A stretch of 64,000 bases of DNA from Aldehydirespirator sp965116965 (GCA_965116965.1 OZ220743.1:2666001-2730000), one strand, 5' to 3'. Shown: positions 25,916 to 35,974, counted from the first letter of the stretch. Numbers and translations are program-made. Notes: generated from the sequence alone by a model not told the origin.

Positions 25916-26770
25916 ATGGGAATCCGCGTGCGTCCCGCTACGACAACCATCGGCGCCACTGTCGACGGCATCGACCTCGCTGAACCCATCACCGACTCCA
26001 GCAGCCGCCGAATCCGGGACGCCCTCGACGCCTACGGCGTCTTGGTGTTCCCCGATCAACTTTCCGTCGACGACGGAGCCCAGCTGCACCTGGCTCAGCT
26101 GTGGGGCTCACCGCCGCCGAGTCCCTGGGACGCTCACCACGGCAACAGGAGCCTCATCACCCGCATCTACACCGACGACTCCCATGAACTGCCGAGCGGG
26201 CGCGATCGCGCCTTCCACACCGATATGTCGTTCACCGAACAGATTCCAGATGTCGCCGTGCTGCGACCGATTGTCATCCCACCGTCTGGAGGCGCAACCA
26301 CCTGGGCCGACGCCCGAGCTGCGCTGAGGAGTCTGAATCCAGCGCTGCTGGACAAGATCCGAGAACTGAGCGCGCACCACCGCGTCGGGCGTAGATTCGC
26401 GCAGAAGATGATGCTGAACTTCGGCACAGAAGCCGGCGATGCGGTCGCCGGCCGGTTCGCCGAAGGCTGTCAGCATCCCGTCGTGGTCGTGCATCCGCGC
26501 ACCGGCGACGAAGTGCTGTTCGTGAACCCGCGATATACCCGCTACGTGCTCGAATTGCCCGATGCCGACAGCGACGATCTGCTCGGTCGCCTCTTCGCGG
26601 CATTCGAGAGGCCGTATCTGCAGTTCACCCACCAGTGGCGCACGGGCGATGTGGTGGTATGGGACGAGCACCGCGTAGTGCATCGGGCGCCCGACGACTA
26701 CGGGTCCCACCCTCGCGAGCTGCATCGATGCACAGCCGGCTGGCACCGCCCCAGAGGAGCGTGGATCTGA
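25916..26770 (+). CDS. TauD/TfdA-family Fe(II)/2-oxoglutarate dioxygenase (copy 2)
   Basis: This second 284-residue copy is related to the preceding gene by tandem duplication. It keeps all ligands (AFHTDMSFTEQ, HRVVHRAPDDYGSH, ELHRCTAGWHRP). The two genes share a nearly identical DNA stretch around the GGATTWADARAALRSL codons, while flanking parts have diverged. Local gene conversion in the middle may explain this. Residues around the substrate pocket differ (NRSLITRIYTDDSHELPSGR against the equivalent part of copy 1), so the enzymes may have different substrates. ATG 25916 is clear. It converges with the SMP-30 gene, 34 bp away. Confidence 0.88.
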   Translation: MGIRVRPATTTIGATVDGIDLAEPITDSSSRRIRDALDAYGVLVFPDQLSVDDGAQLHLAQLWGSPPPSPWDAHHGNRSLITRIYTDDSHELPSGRDRAFHTDMSFTEQIPDVAVLRPIVIPPSGGATTWADARAALRSLNPALLDKIRELSAHHRVGRRFAQKMMLNFGTEAGDAVAGRFAEGCQHPVVVVHPRTGDEVLFVNPRYTRYVLELPDADSDDLLGRLFAAFERPYLQFTHQWRTGDVVVWDEHRVVHRAPDDYGSHPRELHRCTAGWHRPRGAWI

Positions 26771-26804
26771 CTGCCTGCGGGGCCAAGCAGGGACGGCTAG
26801 GCGA

Positions 26805-27683
26805 TCAACCGGCGAACAGGTTGGTGGGCACGCCCACTGCGTCGACATCGGCGGCGAACAGCGCCCCCGCGTTGGGTTCGCCCTCGGTGCTGGAATCGGC
26901 GGGTCGCCCCCGTCCGGTAGTGATGTAGAGCGTGTCCAGGTCGGGGCCGCCGAAGCAGCAGCAGGTGGTCTTGGGCGAGCCGGGGGTGACCACGGTCTCG
27001 AGATGTTCGCCGTGGGGCGAGAACCGCTGCACCTGGTAGCCGCCGAACATCGCCACCCACAGGCACCCGTCGGCATCGACCGTCATGCCGTCGGGTGCGC
27101 CGGTGCTTCCGTCGAATGTCACGAACGGGCGCCGCCCCTCGATCTCGCCGGTGTCGGGGTCGTAGTCGAAGCGGTCCACCCGGAGTGTGGGGGTGTCGAT
27201 GTAGTACATCGTGGCCTGGTCGGGACTCCAGCCGATGCCGTTGGAGATCATCACCCCGTCCACCACCCGGCGGGCCGTGCCGTCGCCGTCCAACCGGTGC
27301 AGCGCAGCCACCGGCGATCCGGGTTCGGCAGGGCTCACCGTCCCCTGGAACAGCCTGCCGCGCGGGTCGACCGCGCCGTCGTTGGCCCGATGCGACTCGG
27401 GCTCGCCGGGCAGTTCGATCATGGACTCGATCGTGCCGACCCGGTCGGTGAGCGCCACCGACGCTCCGAGGCCGAGGGCCAGCCCCCCGCCGGCGCGGGG
27501 CGCGGCGTTGCCGACCGTGTCCGGGTAGCGCCGCAGCCCCACCGGCTGGCCCGTGCTGTGATCGAAGCGATGCACGGCCTGTCCGTAGACGTCGACCCAG
27601 ATGAGCAGGTTCTCCACCGGCGACCAGACGCATCCCTCGCCCAAGCGGGCCTCGGCGGCATGCACGACCTCGGCGTTGATCAT
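26805..27683 (-). CDS. SMP-30/gluconolactonase/LRE family protein
   Basis: The 292-residue six-bladed beta-propeller probably hydrolyses a sugar lactone or related ester using one divalent metal. Diagnostic positions are the N-terminal metal Glu in RLGEGCVWSPVENLLIWVD, the Asn in SHRANDGAVDPRGRLFQGT, NGIGWSPDQATMYYIDT, and the metal Asp in GAPDGMTVDADGCLWVAMFG. The protein ends with a usual LYITTG strand. ATG 27683 has AGGAG six bases upstream. The three consecutive cysteines in KTTCCCFGG are unusual for the family. The 270 bp to the next gene contain a twice-occurring CGTCCTC(G/A)AGTATCA motif (27733 and 27895) and nothing else recognisable. Confidence 0.88.
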   Translation of the reverse strand: MINAEVVHAAEARLGEGCVWSPVENLLIWVDVYGQAVHRFDHSTGQPVGLRRYPDTVGNAAPRAGGGLALGLGASVALTDRVGTIESMIELPGEPESHRANDGAVDPRGRLFQGTVSPAEPGSPVAALHRLDGDGTARRVVDGVMISNGIGWSPDQATMYYIDTPTLRVDRFDYDPDTGEIEGRRPFVTFDGSTGAPDGMTVDADGCLWVAMFGGYQVQRFSPHGEHLETVVTPGSPKTTCCCFGGPDLDTLYITTGRGRPADSSTEGEPNAGALFAADVDAVGVPTNLFAG

Positions 27684-27953
27684 CGGCTCTCCTCAGTGCT
27701 GGAGGGCGACCGGCGTCTGGCTCACGTTGTGGTGAGCGTCCTCGAGTATCACCCCGAGGTCGGCGAGCGCCGCAAGCACGTCAGACACCAGTATGCCCAG
27801 AGACGTTAGGGTGTGATGCCCTCTCCGGCACGCTTGTGCTGGTTCAGGATACAAGAACCTCTGTGGCGACCCTAGGGTGCGGTCAGGCCGGAGCGTCCTC
27901 AAGTATCAACTGGATCGAACAGCAGCTCTAGGGGCTCCTTCTAGACTGGGAGC

Positions 27954-28241
27954 ATGTCCCGCGACCGGATCGAGCGTCGCCTGCGGGGAGTCGGACGGCA
28001 GTTGAACGCGCTGCGGACCGACCTGCACGTCTGCGAGGAACAGCTGGTGCAGATCAGCGACGAGGCCGACGAGTGCCGTCTGCGGGCCCTGGTGTCGGAG
28101 ACTCCGATAGCCGAGCGCGAGTACCGGGAGGCGCAACGGCATGCCGACCGGCTGCAGCAGCACCGGGACGAGATCGCGGCCCGGATCGCTCGCCTCGAGG
28201 CCGACCAGGACGCCCTGCTGGATCGGTTCAGCGCACTGTGA
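27954..28241 (+). CDS. Small coiled-coil protein upstream of the ANTAR regulator
   Basis: The 95-residue product is almost entirely predicted alpha helix with heptad spacing (LRGVGRQLNALRTDLHVCEE, REYREAQRHADRLQQHRDEI, ARIARLEADQDALLDRF). It has no catalytic motif. Its stop overlaps the GTG of the response regulator (GTGA at 28238-28241), so the two are translationally coupled and the protein may bind or modulate that regulator. I do not recognise a named family. Confidence 0.7.
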   Translation: MSRDRIERRLRGVGRQLNALRTDLHVCEEQLVQISDEADECRLRALVSETPIAEREYREAQRHADRLQQHRDEIAARIARLEADQDALLDRFSAL

Positions 28242-28825
28242 CCGCGGCCGGCGCGGTTCGGGTGGTGGTGGCCGAGGACGAGGCCATCATCCGGCTGGAC
28301 CTGGTTGAGACCCTGCGCGAGCAGGGGTTCGACGTCGTGGCCGACACGGGCCGGGGCGACGAGGCCGTCCGGCTCGTGGCCGAGCACCGTCCCGACGTCG
28401 CCATCCTCGACATCAAGATGCCCGGCCTCGACGGCATCGAGGCCGCCCAGCAGATCGCGCCGCAGCGGGGCACCGCGGTGGTGATCCTCACCGCCTTCAG
28501 CCAGCGCGACCTGATCGAGCAGGCCCGCGAGGCCGGGGCCATGACCTACCTCGTCAAGCCCTACCGGCGCGAAGCCCTGGTGCCCGCGGTGGAGCTGGCC
28601 CTGGCCCGCTACCGGGAGATGGAGGCCCTTGAGGGCCAGGTCGGCGATCTGGAGGACCGCCTGGAGGTCCGCAAGATCATGGACCGGGCCAAGGGGCGCC
28701 TGATCGACGACCACGGCTTGAGCGAGCAGGAGTCCCACGCGTTCATCCAGCGCACGGCCATGTCGCAACGCCGCACCATGCGCGACGTGGCCGGCGACAT
28801 CCTGGAGGGACAGCTAACCCCCTGA
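28238..28825 (+). CDS. Response regulator with C-terminal ANTAR RNA-binding domain
   Basis: This is a 195-residue two-domain regulator. The receiver domain (about 5-125) has the acidic pair in VVVAEDEAIIRLDLV, phosphoacceptor Asp in VAILDIKMPGLDGIEA, Thr in VVILTAFSQRD and Lys in MTYLVKPYRREAL. The ANTAR domain (about 135-190) contains DRAKGRLIDDHGLSEQESHA and FIQRTAMSQRRTMRDVA, which bind paired hexaloop RNA hairpins to block terminators. It starts at GTG 28238, overlapping the previous stop. The next gene is polA, the conserved actinobacterial order. The cognate kinase is not in the window. Confidence 0.93.
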   Translation: MTAAGAVRVVVAEDEAIIRLDLVETLREQGFDVVADTGRGDEAVRLVAEHRPDVAILDIKMPGLDGIEAAQQIAPQRGTAVVILTAFSQRDLIEQAREAGAMTYLVKPYRREALVPAVELALARYREMEALEGQVGDLEDRLEVRKIMDRAKGRLIDDHGLSEQESHAFIQRTAMSQRRTMRDVAGDILEGQLTP

Positions 28826-28844
28826 GTGCCGTAGATTCCTGGAC

Positions 28845-31550
28845 ATGGCCAAAGTGATGCTGATCGACGGCAACTCGCTGGCCTACCGCGCCTTCTTCGC
28901 CCTGCCCACCGACATGGCGACAGCGTCGGGGCAGATCACCAACGCGGTGTTCGGTTTCACGTCGATGCTCATCAACCTGTGGCGCGACCACGATCCCGAC
29001 CAGATCGTGGTCGCCTTCGACCGTCCCGAGCCGACCTTCCGCCACGCCAGGGTCCCCACCTACAAGGGCACCCGCGACGCCGCGCCCGACATCCTGCGCC
29101 AGCAGATGGGCCTGGTGCGCGAGGTGCTCGACGCGCTGGCCATCCCCATGGTGGACGCAGCCGGCTTCGAGGCGGACGACGTGATCGCCACCCTGGCCAC
29201 CGCGGGCCGCGACCGGGGCGACGACGTGATCGTCGTGACCGGCGACCGCGACGCCTACCAGCTGGTGGAGGACCCGCACCTCAAAGTGCTCTACAACATG
29301 CGGGGCGTGTCGGACTACAAGCTGTACGACGAGGCCGGCATCGCCGAGCGCACCGGCGTCCGCCCCGCCGACTACGTGCACTACGCGGCCCTGAGGGGCG
29401 ACAACAGCGACAACCTGCCCGGAGTTCCCGGAGTGGGGGAGAAGACTGCGGCCAAGCTGGTCAACGACAGGGGTGGGCTCGACGGGATCTTCGCCTCCCT
29501 GGAGGAGCTCACCCCCAAGCTGCGGGAGAACCTGGCTGCGGCGGAGGCCCAGGTCCGCACCAACGCCGAGGTGATGCTGCTCGTGCGCGACGTGCCACTC
29601 GATGCCGGGCTCGACGAGCTGGCTCTCGGAGAGGTGGACGCCGAGGCGGTGCGCAAGCTGTTCGACTTCCTCGAGTTCCGGACACTTCACCGGCGCCTGG
29701 CCGAGGTGCTCGGCGACACGCTGGGAGTCGACGGGAGCGCCGAGGCGCAGGCCTCCACCAAGACCCTCGAGCCGCAGGTAACGGTGCTGGCCACCGCCGC
29801 GCAGGCGGTCGAGGCGCTCCGAGCCGCGGCGACCCCCGAGGCCACCGGGGCGCGGCTGGCGGTGGCCACACCGGCTGGAGGGCCGGCCGCCGGCCTGGCC
29901 TGGGCGATCGACGCCGACGCGGGCCGGGTGGCCTTCGTGCCCGGCGACCTGCTCTGGGACTCCGAAGTCTGCTCGGCGCTGGCCGGGCTCGTCGGCGGCG
30001 CCCCGAGCCCCGGCGCGGGCAGCCGGCCGCTGGCCGTGCACGACGGCAAGGCCCTCATGGGGCCGCTGCTGGGCCGGGGCGTCGAGATGCGCGACCCGCT
30101 GATCGACACCATGTTGGCCGCCTACCTTCTCGACCCGGCCGACGTCCGCTACGAACTGAGCGCCGTAGCCGACCGGTACGCGGGCATCGACCCGCCCTCG
30201 CACGCGCCCCCGGAGGGCCGCTTGGACCTCGACGGCGACGCGGTCGAGCCCGCCGAGCAGGCCGGATGGGAGGTGCTGGCCATCGACCGGCTGGTCACGC
30301 CCCTGAGCGAGGCGCTCTCGGCGCAAGGCCTGGACCGCCTCAACGACGACGTCGAGGTGCCGCTGGTGCGGGTCCTGGCTCGCATGGAGCACCTCGGCAT
30401 AGGGGTGGACCGGTCGGTACTGGAGCACATCCGCGACGAGCTCGACACCGAGGCCGAGGCGCTGAGGAGCCGGGTGCTGGACGACGCCGGACGCGACATC
30501 AACGTCAACTCGCCCAAACAGCTCGCCGACGTGCTCTTCGACGATCTCGGGCTCACGCCCACCAAGCGGACCAAGACCGGCTACTCAACCGACGCCCAGT
30601 CCCTGGAGAAGCTGCGGGGCGAGCACCCCATCGTCGACCACCTGCTCGACTACCGGGAGGTCGAGAAGCTGCGCTCCACCTACGGGGTGGGGCTGCTGGC
30701 CGAGGTCGGGCCGGACGAGCGCATCCGGGCCACCTTCAACCAGACCGTGGCCCGCACCGGCCGGCTCAGCTCCGACGCGCCCAACCTCCACAACATCCCG
30801 GTGCGCTCCGAGCGGGGCCGGGTGTTCCGCACCGCCTTCGTGGCCCCGCCGGGCTGCAAGCTGCTGGTGGCCGACTACGACCAGATCGAGCTGCGATGCA
30901 TCGCCCACCTGGCCGAGGACCCCGGCCTGATCGCAGCGTTCGAAGCCGGCGACGACATCCACACCGCCACCGCATCCCAGGTGTTCGGCATCGACCCGTC
31001 CGAGGTGGGGGTCCAGCAGCGGTCCACCGCCAAGATGGTGTCCTACGGGCTGGCCTACGGCATGGAGGCCTACGGCCTGGCCCAGCGACTGAACATCCCG
31101 ACGAGGGAGGCGGCCGAGATCCTCGACGCCTACTTCCACGCCTTCCCCTCGGTGCGCCAGTACATGGACCGGACGGTGGCCGAAGCCCGCAGCCGGGGAT
31201 ACACCGAGACCCTGTTCGGCCGCCGCCGGCAGATCCCGGAACTGGCCAGCCCCAATCCGCGGCTGCGCCAGGCCGGGGAGCGCCAGGCCATGAACGCCGG
31301 GATCCAGGGGCTGGCCGCCGACATGTTCAAGGTGGCCCTGGTGCGCCTCGACCGAGCGCTGGAGACCGGGGGACTGGCGTCGCGCATCGTGCTCCAGGTC
31401 CACGACGAGATCATCCTGGAGTCGCCCGACGCGGAGGTCGATGCGGCGTCGGAGCTGACCTGCAGCGTGATGCGAGGGGCCTTCGAGCTGCGAGTACCCC
31501 TGGAGGTCGACCTCCAAGTGGCAGACACCTGGGCGGGAGCCAAGCGATAG
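28845..31550 (+). CDS. polA: DNA polymerase I
   Basis: The 901-residue polymerase removes RNA primers and fills gaps in replication and excision repair. The 5'-nuclease domain (about 1-300) is complete (LIDGNSLAYRAFFALP, VDAAGFEADDVIATL, GDNSDNLPGVPGVGEKTA). The middle domain (about 310-480) lacks the Asp-x-Glu proofreading motif, reading ARLAVATPAGGPAAG there, so 3'-5' exonuclease activity is probably lost, as in other actinobacteria. Polymerase motifs are A (LLVADYDQIELRCIAHLAED, near 678), B (RSTAKMVSYGLAYG, near 730) and C (LQVHDEIILE, near 852). ATG 28845 lies 19 bp after the ANTAR gene. It serves the same repair pathway as uvrABC downstream. Confidence 0.97.
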   Translation: MAKVMLIDGNSLAYRAFFALPTDMATASGQITNAVFGFTSMLINLWRDHDPDQIVVAFDRPEPTFRHARVPTYKGTRDAAPDILRQQMGLVREVLDALAIPMVDAAGFEADDVIATLATAGRDRGDDVIVVTGDRDAYQLVEDPHLKVLYNMRGVSDYKLYDEAGIAERTGVRPADYVHYAALRGDNSDNLPGVPGVGEKTAAKLVNDRGGLDGIFASLEELTPKLRENLAAAEAQVRTNAEVMLLVRDVPLDAGLDELALGEVDAEAVRKLFDFLEFRTLHRRLAEVLGDTLGVDGSAEAQASTKTLEPQVTVLATAAQAVEALRAAATPEATGARLAVATPAGGPAAGLAWAIDADAGRVAFVPGDLLWDSEVCSALAGLVGGAPSPGAGSRPLAVHDGKALMGPLLGRGVEMRDPLIDTMLAAYLLDPADVRYELSAVADRYAGIDPPSHAPPEGRLDLDGDAVEPAEQAGWEVLAIDRLVTPLSEALSAQGLDRLNDDVEVPLVRVLARMEHLGIGVDRSVLEHIRDELDTEAEALRSRVLDDAGRDINVNSPKQLADVLFDDLGLTPTKRTKTGYSTDAQSLEKLRGEHPIVDHLLDYREVEKLRSTYGVGLLAEVGPDERIRATFNQTVARTGRLSSDAPNLHNIPVRSERGRVFRTAFVAPPGCKLLVADYDQIELRCIAHLAEDPGLIAAFEAGDDIHTATASQVFGIDPSEVGVQQRSTAKMVSYGLAYGMEAYGLAQRLNIPTREAAEILDAYFHAFPSVRQYMDRTVAEARSRGYTETLFGRRRQIPELASPNPRLRQAGERQAMNAGIQGLAADMFKVALVRLDRALETGGLASRIVLQVHDEIILESPDAEVDAASELTCSVMRGAFELRVPLEVDLQVADTWAGAKR

Positions 31551-31769
31551 CACCGCCAAGCGATAGCACCCGGCCCGATATCGACGCGACCACCGCCGAC
31601 CGCCCTGAGCCGACGACCAGCTCGGACGCGGAGCCCTTGTGGCACCGACGTCCCCGGCGATTGCGCTGACTGCGTCCACTGGCTATTGTAGCTCGACGGG
31701 CTGCCGCGGATGTTGGCTGCTCTTCCCCAGGTGATCACCTAGAGCGCCCGTAAGGACCACTTCTCCACC

Positions 31770-34700
31770 GTGCCCCATCCTCCCCGCGTGTCCGGATTTC
31801 TCAACCTTGCGAGGCTGGCCTTGGCAGTGGCCTGCCTTGCCGGGCTGCTCGTGGGTCAGCCCGCCTCGGCCGCCCCCCCGAACCTGCAACCGGCCGGCGA
31901 GGCGGAGCTGCCCGACTCTTCTCGAGTCTCACCACAGCGTGAGGCCCCGGCGCCCGGCCTCGCCGCCTCCGGCGAGGCCGGCGGCGCCACCGTGCAGGTC
32001 TCGCCGTCCGGCTCGCCCACCTACGAGTACACCGACGTCGGCACGAACCACTTCGCGGCGCTCGACATAGCGGCCCTCGCAGCCGACGGCGTCCTCGCTG
32101 GGACGGACTGCGGGGCAGCACGCTTCTGCCCGGACACGGCCATCCCGCGCTGGCAGATCGCGGTGTGGCTCGTGCGGGTGCTCGACGGCGGGGAGCCGGC
32201 CCCGCGAGCGTCGCGTTTCGCCGACGTCGAGGGCAGGCCGTGGTGGGAGAGCCATGTGGAGCGCCTCGCCGAGCTCGGCATCACCAAGGGCTGCGAGGTG
32301 GAGCCGGCCCGCTTCTGTCCCACCGACACGGTGGACCGGGCCCAGATGGCCGCGTTCCTCGATCGGGCCTTCAATCTCCCCGGCGCACCGCAGCCCGCGG
32401 GGTTCACCGACACCGAAGGCGTGTTCAGCAAGGACTCAATCGACAGCCTGTTCCATAGCGGGATCACATATGGCTGCTCCGACGTCCCATTGCAATTCTG
32501 CCCGAACAGGGACGTGTCACGAGCACAGATGGCCGCGTTCCTCCAGCGCGGTCGCCCCGCGCCCGACGACATCCTCTCCATCGGACACGACGTCAGACCG
32601 GACGTTGCGTACTACCTGTCTCCTTTGGCCGGCATATCGAATGTCGAAGTCTCGGTGCATTATTGCGGGCCGCCGGATGCATTCACAGAGGAAATGCTGG
32701 TGGCTGAGACACAGAAGCTCAACCAGGTCGCGACCTTCTTCGAGAGAGAGTCGGGCGGCGAATCAACACTGACGCTAAACGTCGGAGACTTGCACTCTCC
32801 TGCCTTGGCGAGCTGGCCTACGACATGGGCAGAAGAGAGCCTTACCAAGTGGTTTGAATCAGCAAGAAGCCGCAATCCCTGCTACCAGGCCGTGCTGGGT
32901 GGCTCTCGTAGTAGTTCGACCACAGACCGGAGGGACGTTGCACTGATACTCGCTGATGTCGATGCTGGAAGCGGTGTCGCCGGTTTCGCATCTGCCGGTG
33001 GTTCGTTACCCTACATTTTTGTCCAACCATCGACCCGCTGGGACTCATCCTTTAGATATACGTTGGTGGCGCATGAGATTGGTCATGCCGCCTACGCCCT
33101 GTGCCATACATTCGACGGTTCCAAGAGGGAATGTGCGACGCAGGGCGCCGATGACGATGTCAAGACAGGATGTCGACCCCTAGCTTTTACCGGTGGTCCC
33201 AATTGCGGCGGTGACGAGCGGCTCATTGAACTGGCTGGCTCGGTCATGTCATACGGGCAGTACGGCAGTTATTGGAAACTGTCGGACAGCTACGTCGCGT
33301 GTGAGCAGAAGAACTGGCTCGGATGGCACGACAAGGAGTGTGGAACACCTTCCGCTCCTCGGGTGCAAAGCGTCGAGCCGGGCGACCGCCAGTTCAGCGT
33401 CAGTTGGACCCCGCCCCGCGACGGCGGGTGGTCCTCCATAACCGGCTACGAGTTGGCCTACAGGCCCAGAGCGGGCGGGGACTGGAGGTCCCTGAGCCGC
33501 GCCGCGTCGGTGACCGCGGCAGGGTTCTTCAACTTGCGCAACGGCGAAGAGTACGAGTTCCGGGTACGCGCCAGGAACTCCGAGGGCGCAGGCGACTGGT
33601 CGCCGATCGGCACCGTGACGCCGACTCTGCTGCGGCCGGACGCGCCTGCACGGCCGCGGCTCACGCCCGGCGACGAGCAGGTCACCGTCGAATGGGACGC
33701 GCCCGACGACAACGGCGAACGCATCATCGGCTACATCGTGGCCCACAGGCGAATCGGCGGCGGCGATTGGAAGTCCCAGACCTTCACACGGTCCCCCACC
33801 CAAAGAACAATCACCGGCCTGGAGAACGACACCCAATACCAGTTCCGCGTCAGGGCCATCAACGGTCTGGGCCCCCAGGCAGCAGGCGACTGGTCGCCGA
33901 TCGCCACCGCGACGCCGACCGCGGACGCGCAGCCGCCGGACGCGCCAGCCCGGCCGCGGCTGACGCCCGGCAACGAGCAGATCACCGTCGAGTGGGACGC
34001 GCCCGACGACAACGGCACACCCATCACCGGCTACATCGTGGAATACAGGGAGGGAGGCTTCATTCTCGCCTTCGTCGACACCAGCTGGAAGTCCCGGACC
34101 TTCACACAGTCCCCCACCCAAAGAACAATCACCGGCCTGGAGAACGACACCCAATACCAGTTCCGCGTCAGGGCAAGGAACTCAGCGGGGTCCGAGGGCC
34201 TAAGCGACTGGTCGCCGACCGCCACCGCGACGCCGACAGCGGAAGCGCAGCCCCCGGATGCGCCCGATATTTGGACCAGCCTCGGCGACGGGACGATAAC
34301 TGTCGATTGGACCGCGCCCGACGACAACGGCTCACCCATCAGCGGCTACACCGTCTATTGGAGAGAGGTCGAGTCGACGTCGCGGGCCTCGCACTCCCTC
34401 GGCGCCACCGCACGGAGTTGGACGATTCACAACTTGACGAACGGTGTCGCATACGAGGTGGCGTTCACCGCGACGAACGCCGTGGGTGAAAGCGCGGAGA
34501 TCTCCGACGTCCTCACACCCGGCCTTGTGCCGAGCGCGCCGAGCAGGGTGCGGCTCACGCCTGGCGACGGGCGGATCACTGTCGAATGGGACGCGCCCGA
34601 CGAGAACGCCGCAGCCGTCGCCGGCTACGGGGTGTGGTGGACAACTGACGTGGGAGTGCCGCCGACGGAGGCGTCGTGGGACGGTCACGACCTCAGCTCC

Positions 34701-35957
34701 ACTGAACGGAGTTGGACGATTCCCAACTTGACGAACGGTGTCGAATACCAGGTGGACGTCCATGCGTGGAACGCTGCCGGTTATGGCAACGTGTCGCCGT
34801 CGGCCACTGCGACGCCGACAGCGGCCGCGCAGGCGCCGGACGCGCCTGGCAATCTGGAGCTCACGCCCGGCGACGGGGAGATCCTCGTCGAATGGGACGC
34901 GCCCTACGACAACGGCTCACCTATCACCGCCTACACCGTGTATTGGACAGATGACGCGTGGGAGTCGGAGGATAGTGCCGTCCTCACCTCCACTGCACGG
35001 AGTTTGTTGATCTCCGGCTTGGTGAACGGCGTCAAATACGAGGTGGACGTCTCAGCGTCGAACGATGTCGGCGAGGGCACCTGGTCGCGCGCCACCGCTA
35101 CGCCTGCCGCGCCGGTGCCGGGCCCGCCCGGCAATCTGCGGCTCACGCCCGGTGACGGGCAGATCCTCGTCGAATGGGCCGCGCCCGACGTCAACGCCGC
35201 AGCCGTCGCCGGCTACGGGGTGTGGTGGACAGGTGACGGGGGGGAGTCGTGGGACGCGGACAACTCCCTCAGCTCGACTGCACGGAGTTGGACGGTTACC
35301 GGCTTGGAGAACGGTGTCGAATACGAGGTGGATGTCTACGCGTGGAACGCTGCCAGCTATGGCAACAAGTCGTCCGCCACCGCGACACCCGTCGCGCCGC
35401 CGGACGCGCCTGGCAATCTGCGACTCACGCCCGGCGACGGGGAGATCCTCGTCGAATGGGACGAGCCCGACGACAACGGCTCACCCATCTGGCGCTATCG
35501 GGTGCTGTTTGACCATGGCGGTTGGTCACGGCTTGAAGTCGTCAGATCCACTGACCGCAGTTATTCGATTTCCGGATTGGATAACGGTGTCGAGTACGAG
35601 GTGGAGGTCGAAGCGGTGAACGCTGTCGGCAGAGGCGACGCGTCGTCCGACACCGCTACACCCGGCGTGCCGGACGCGCCCGGCACGCCGCGGCTCACGC
35701 CCGGCGATGCGGAGATCGCTGTCGCTTGGAACACGCCCGACGACAACGGTGCGCCCATCACCGGCTACACCTTGGCCTGGCGGAGCGAAGGCGGAGATTG
35801 GAAGACCGCGTCCCTCCCCGACGGCGAAGCGACTAGTGCGACGATCAAGGGCTTGGTGAACGGCGTCGAATATGAGGTCACCATTCAGGCACACAACTCT
35901 CGCGGCCCAAGCAAGTGGTGGTCGCCGTTCGCGACCGCCACACCGTCGCAGCCTTAG
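31770..35957 (+). CDS. Exported SLH / zincin-like / fibronectin type III repeat protein
   Basis: The 1,395-residue surface protein starts with a signal peptide (LALAVACLAGLLVGQPASAA). Three SLH-like modules follow (about 90-275; FCPDTAIPRWQIAVWLVRVL, FCPTDTVDRAQMAAFL, FCPNRDVSRAQMAAFLQRG), which usually attach proteins to the cell-wall polymer. A middle domain carries the zincin motif HEIGH at residues 435-439, preceded by YTLVA and followed by a run of cysteines; a metalloprotease is likely. The rest is nine fibronectin type III domains of about 90 residues, most opening with DAPxxxRLTPGD. Their high similarity suggests recent duplication. The start is GTG 31770, with GTG 31788 possible. About 220 bp before it contain no gene. 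Confidence 0.82.
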   Translation: MPHPPRVSGFLNLARLALAVACLAGLLVGQPASAAPPNLQPAGEAELPDSSRVSPQREAPAPGLAASGEAGGATVQVSPSGSPTYEYTDVGTNHFAALDIAALAADGVLAGTDCGAARFCPDTAIPRWQIAVWLVRVLDGGEPAPRASRFADVEGRPWWESHVERLAELGITKGCEVEPARFCPTDTVDRAQMAAFLDRAFNLPGAPQPAGFTDTEGVFSKDSIDSLFHSGITYGCSDVPLQFCPNRDVSRAQMAAFLQRGRPAPDDILSIGHDVRPDVAYYLSPLAGISNVEVSVHYCGPPDAFTEEMLVAETQKLNQVATFFERESGGESTLTLNVGDLHSPALASWPTTWAEESLTKWFESARSRNPCYQAVLGGSRSSSTTDRRDVALILADVDAGSGVAGFASAGGSLPYIFVQPSTRWDSSFRYTLVAHEIGHAAYALCHTFDGSKRECATQGADDDVKTGCRPLAFTGGPNCGGDERLIELAGSVMSYGQYGSYWKLSDSYVACEQKNWLGWHDKECGTPSAPRVQSVEPGDRQFSVSWTPPRDGGWSSITGYELAYRPRAGGDWRSLSRAASVTAAGFFNLRNGEEYEFRVRARNSEGAGDWSPIGTVTPTLLRPDAPARPRLTPGDEQVTVEWDAPDDNGERIIGYIVAHRRIGGGDWKSQTFTRSPTQRTITGLENDTQYQFRVRAINGLGPQAAGDWSPIATATPTADAQPPDAPARPRLTPGNEQITVEWDAPDDNGTPITGYIVEYREGGFILAFVDTSWKSRTFTQSPTQRTITGLENDTQYQFRVRARNSAGSEGLSDWSPTATATPTAEAQPPDAPDIWTSLGDGTITVDWTAPDDNGSPISGYTVYWREVESTSRASHSLGATARSWTIHNLTNGVAYEVAFTATNAVGESAEISDVLTPGLVPSAPSRVRLTPGDGRITVEWDAPDENAAAVAGYGVWWTTDVGVPPTEASWDGHDLSSTERSWTIPNLTNGVEYQVDVHAWNAAGYGNVSPSATATPTAAAQAPDAPGNLELTPGDGEILVEWDAPYDNGSPITAYTVYWTDDAWESEDSAVLTSTARSLLISGLVNGVKYEVDVSASNDVGEGTWSRATATPAAPVPGPPGNLRLTPGDGQILVEWAAPDVNAAAVAGYGVWWTGDGGESWDADNSLSSTARSWTVTGLENGVEYEVDVYAWNAASYGNKSSATATPVAPPDAPGNLRLTPGDGEILVEWDEPDDNGSPIWRYRVLFDHGGWSRLEVVRSTDRSYSISGLDNGVEYEVEVEAVNAVGRGDASSDTATPGVPDAPGTPRLTPGDAEIAVAWNTPDDNGAPITGYTLAWRSEGGDWKTASLPDGEATSATIKGLVNGVEYEVTIQAHNSRGPSKWWSPFATATPSQP

Positions 35958-35974
35958 CCTGATCGTTCACGGAC

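Noticed and set aside
27684..27953. Possible RNA gene in the gap before the coiled-coil gene
   Set aside because: No cloverleaf or known riboswitch structure is evident; only a short repeated CGTCCTC(G/A)AGTATCA motif.
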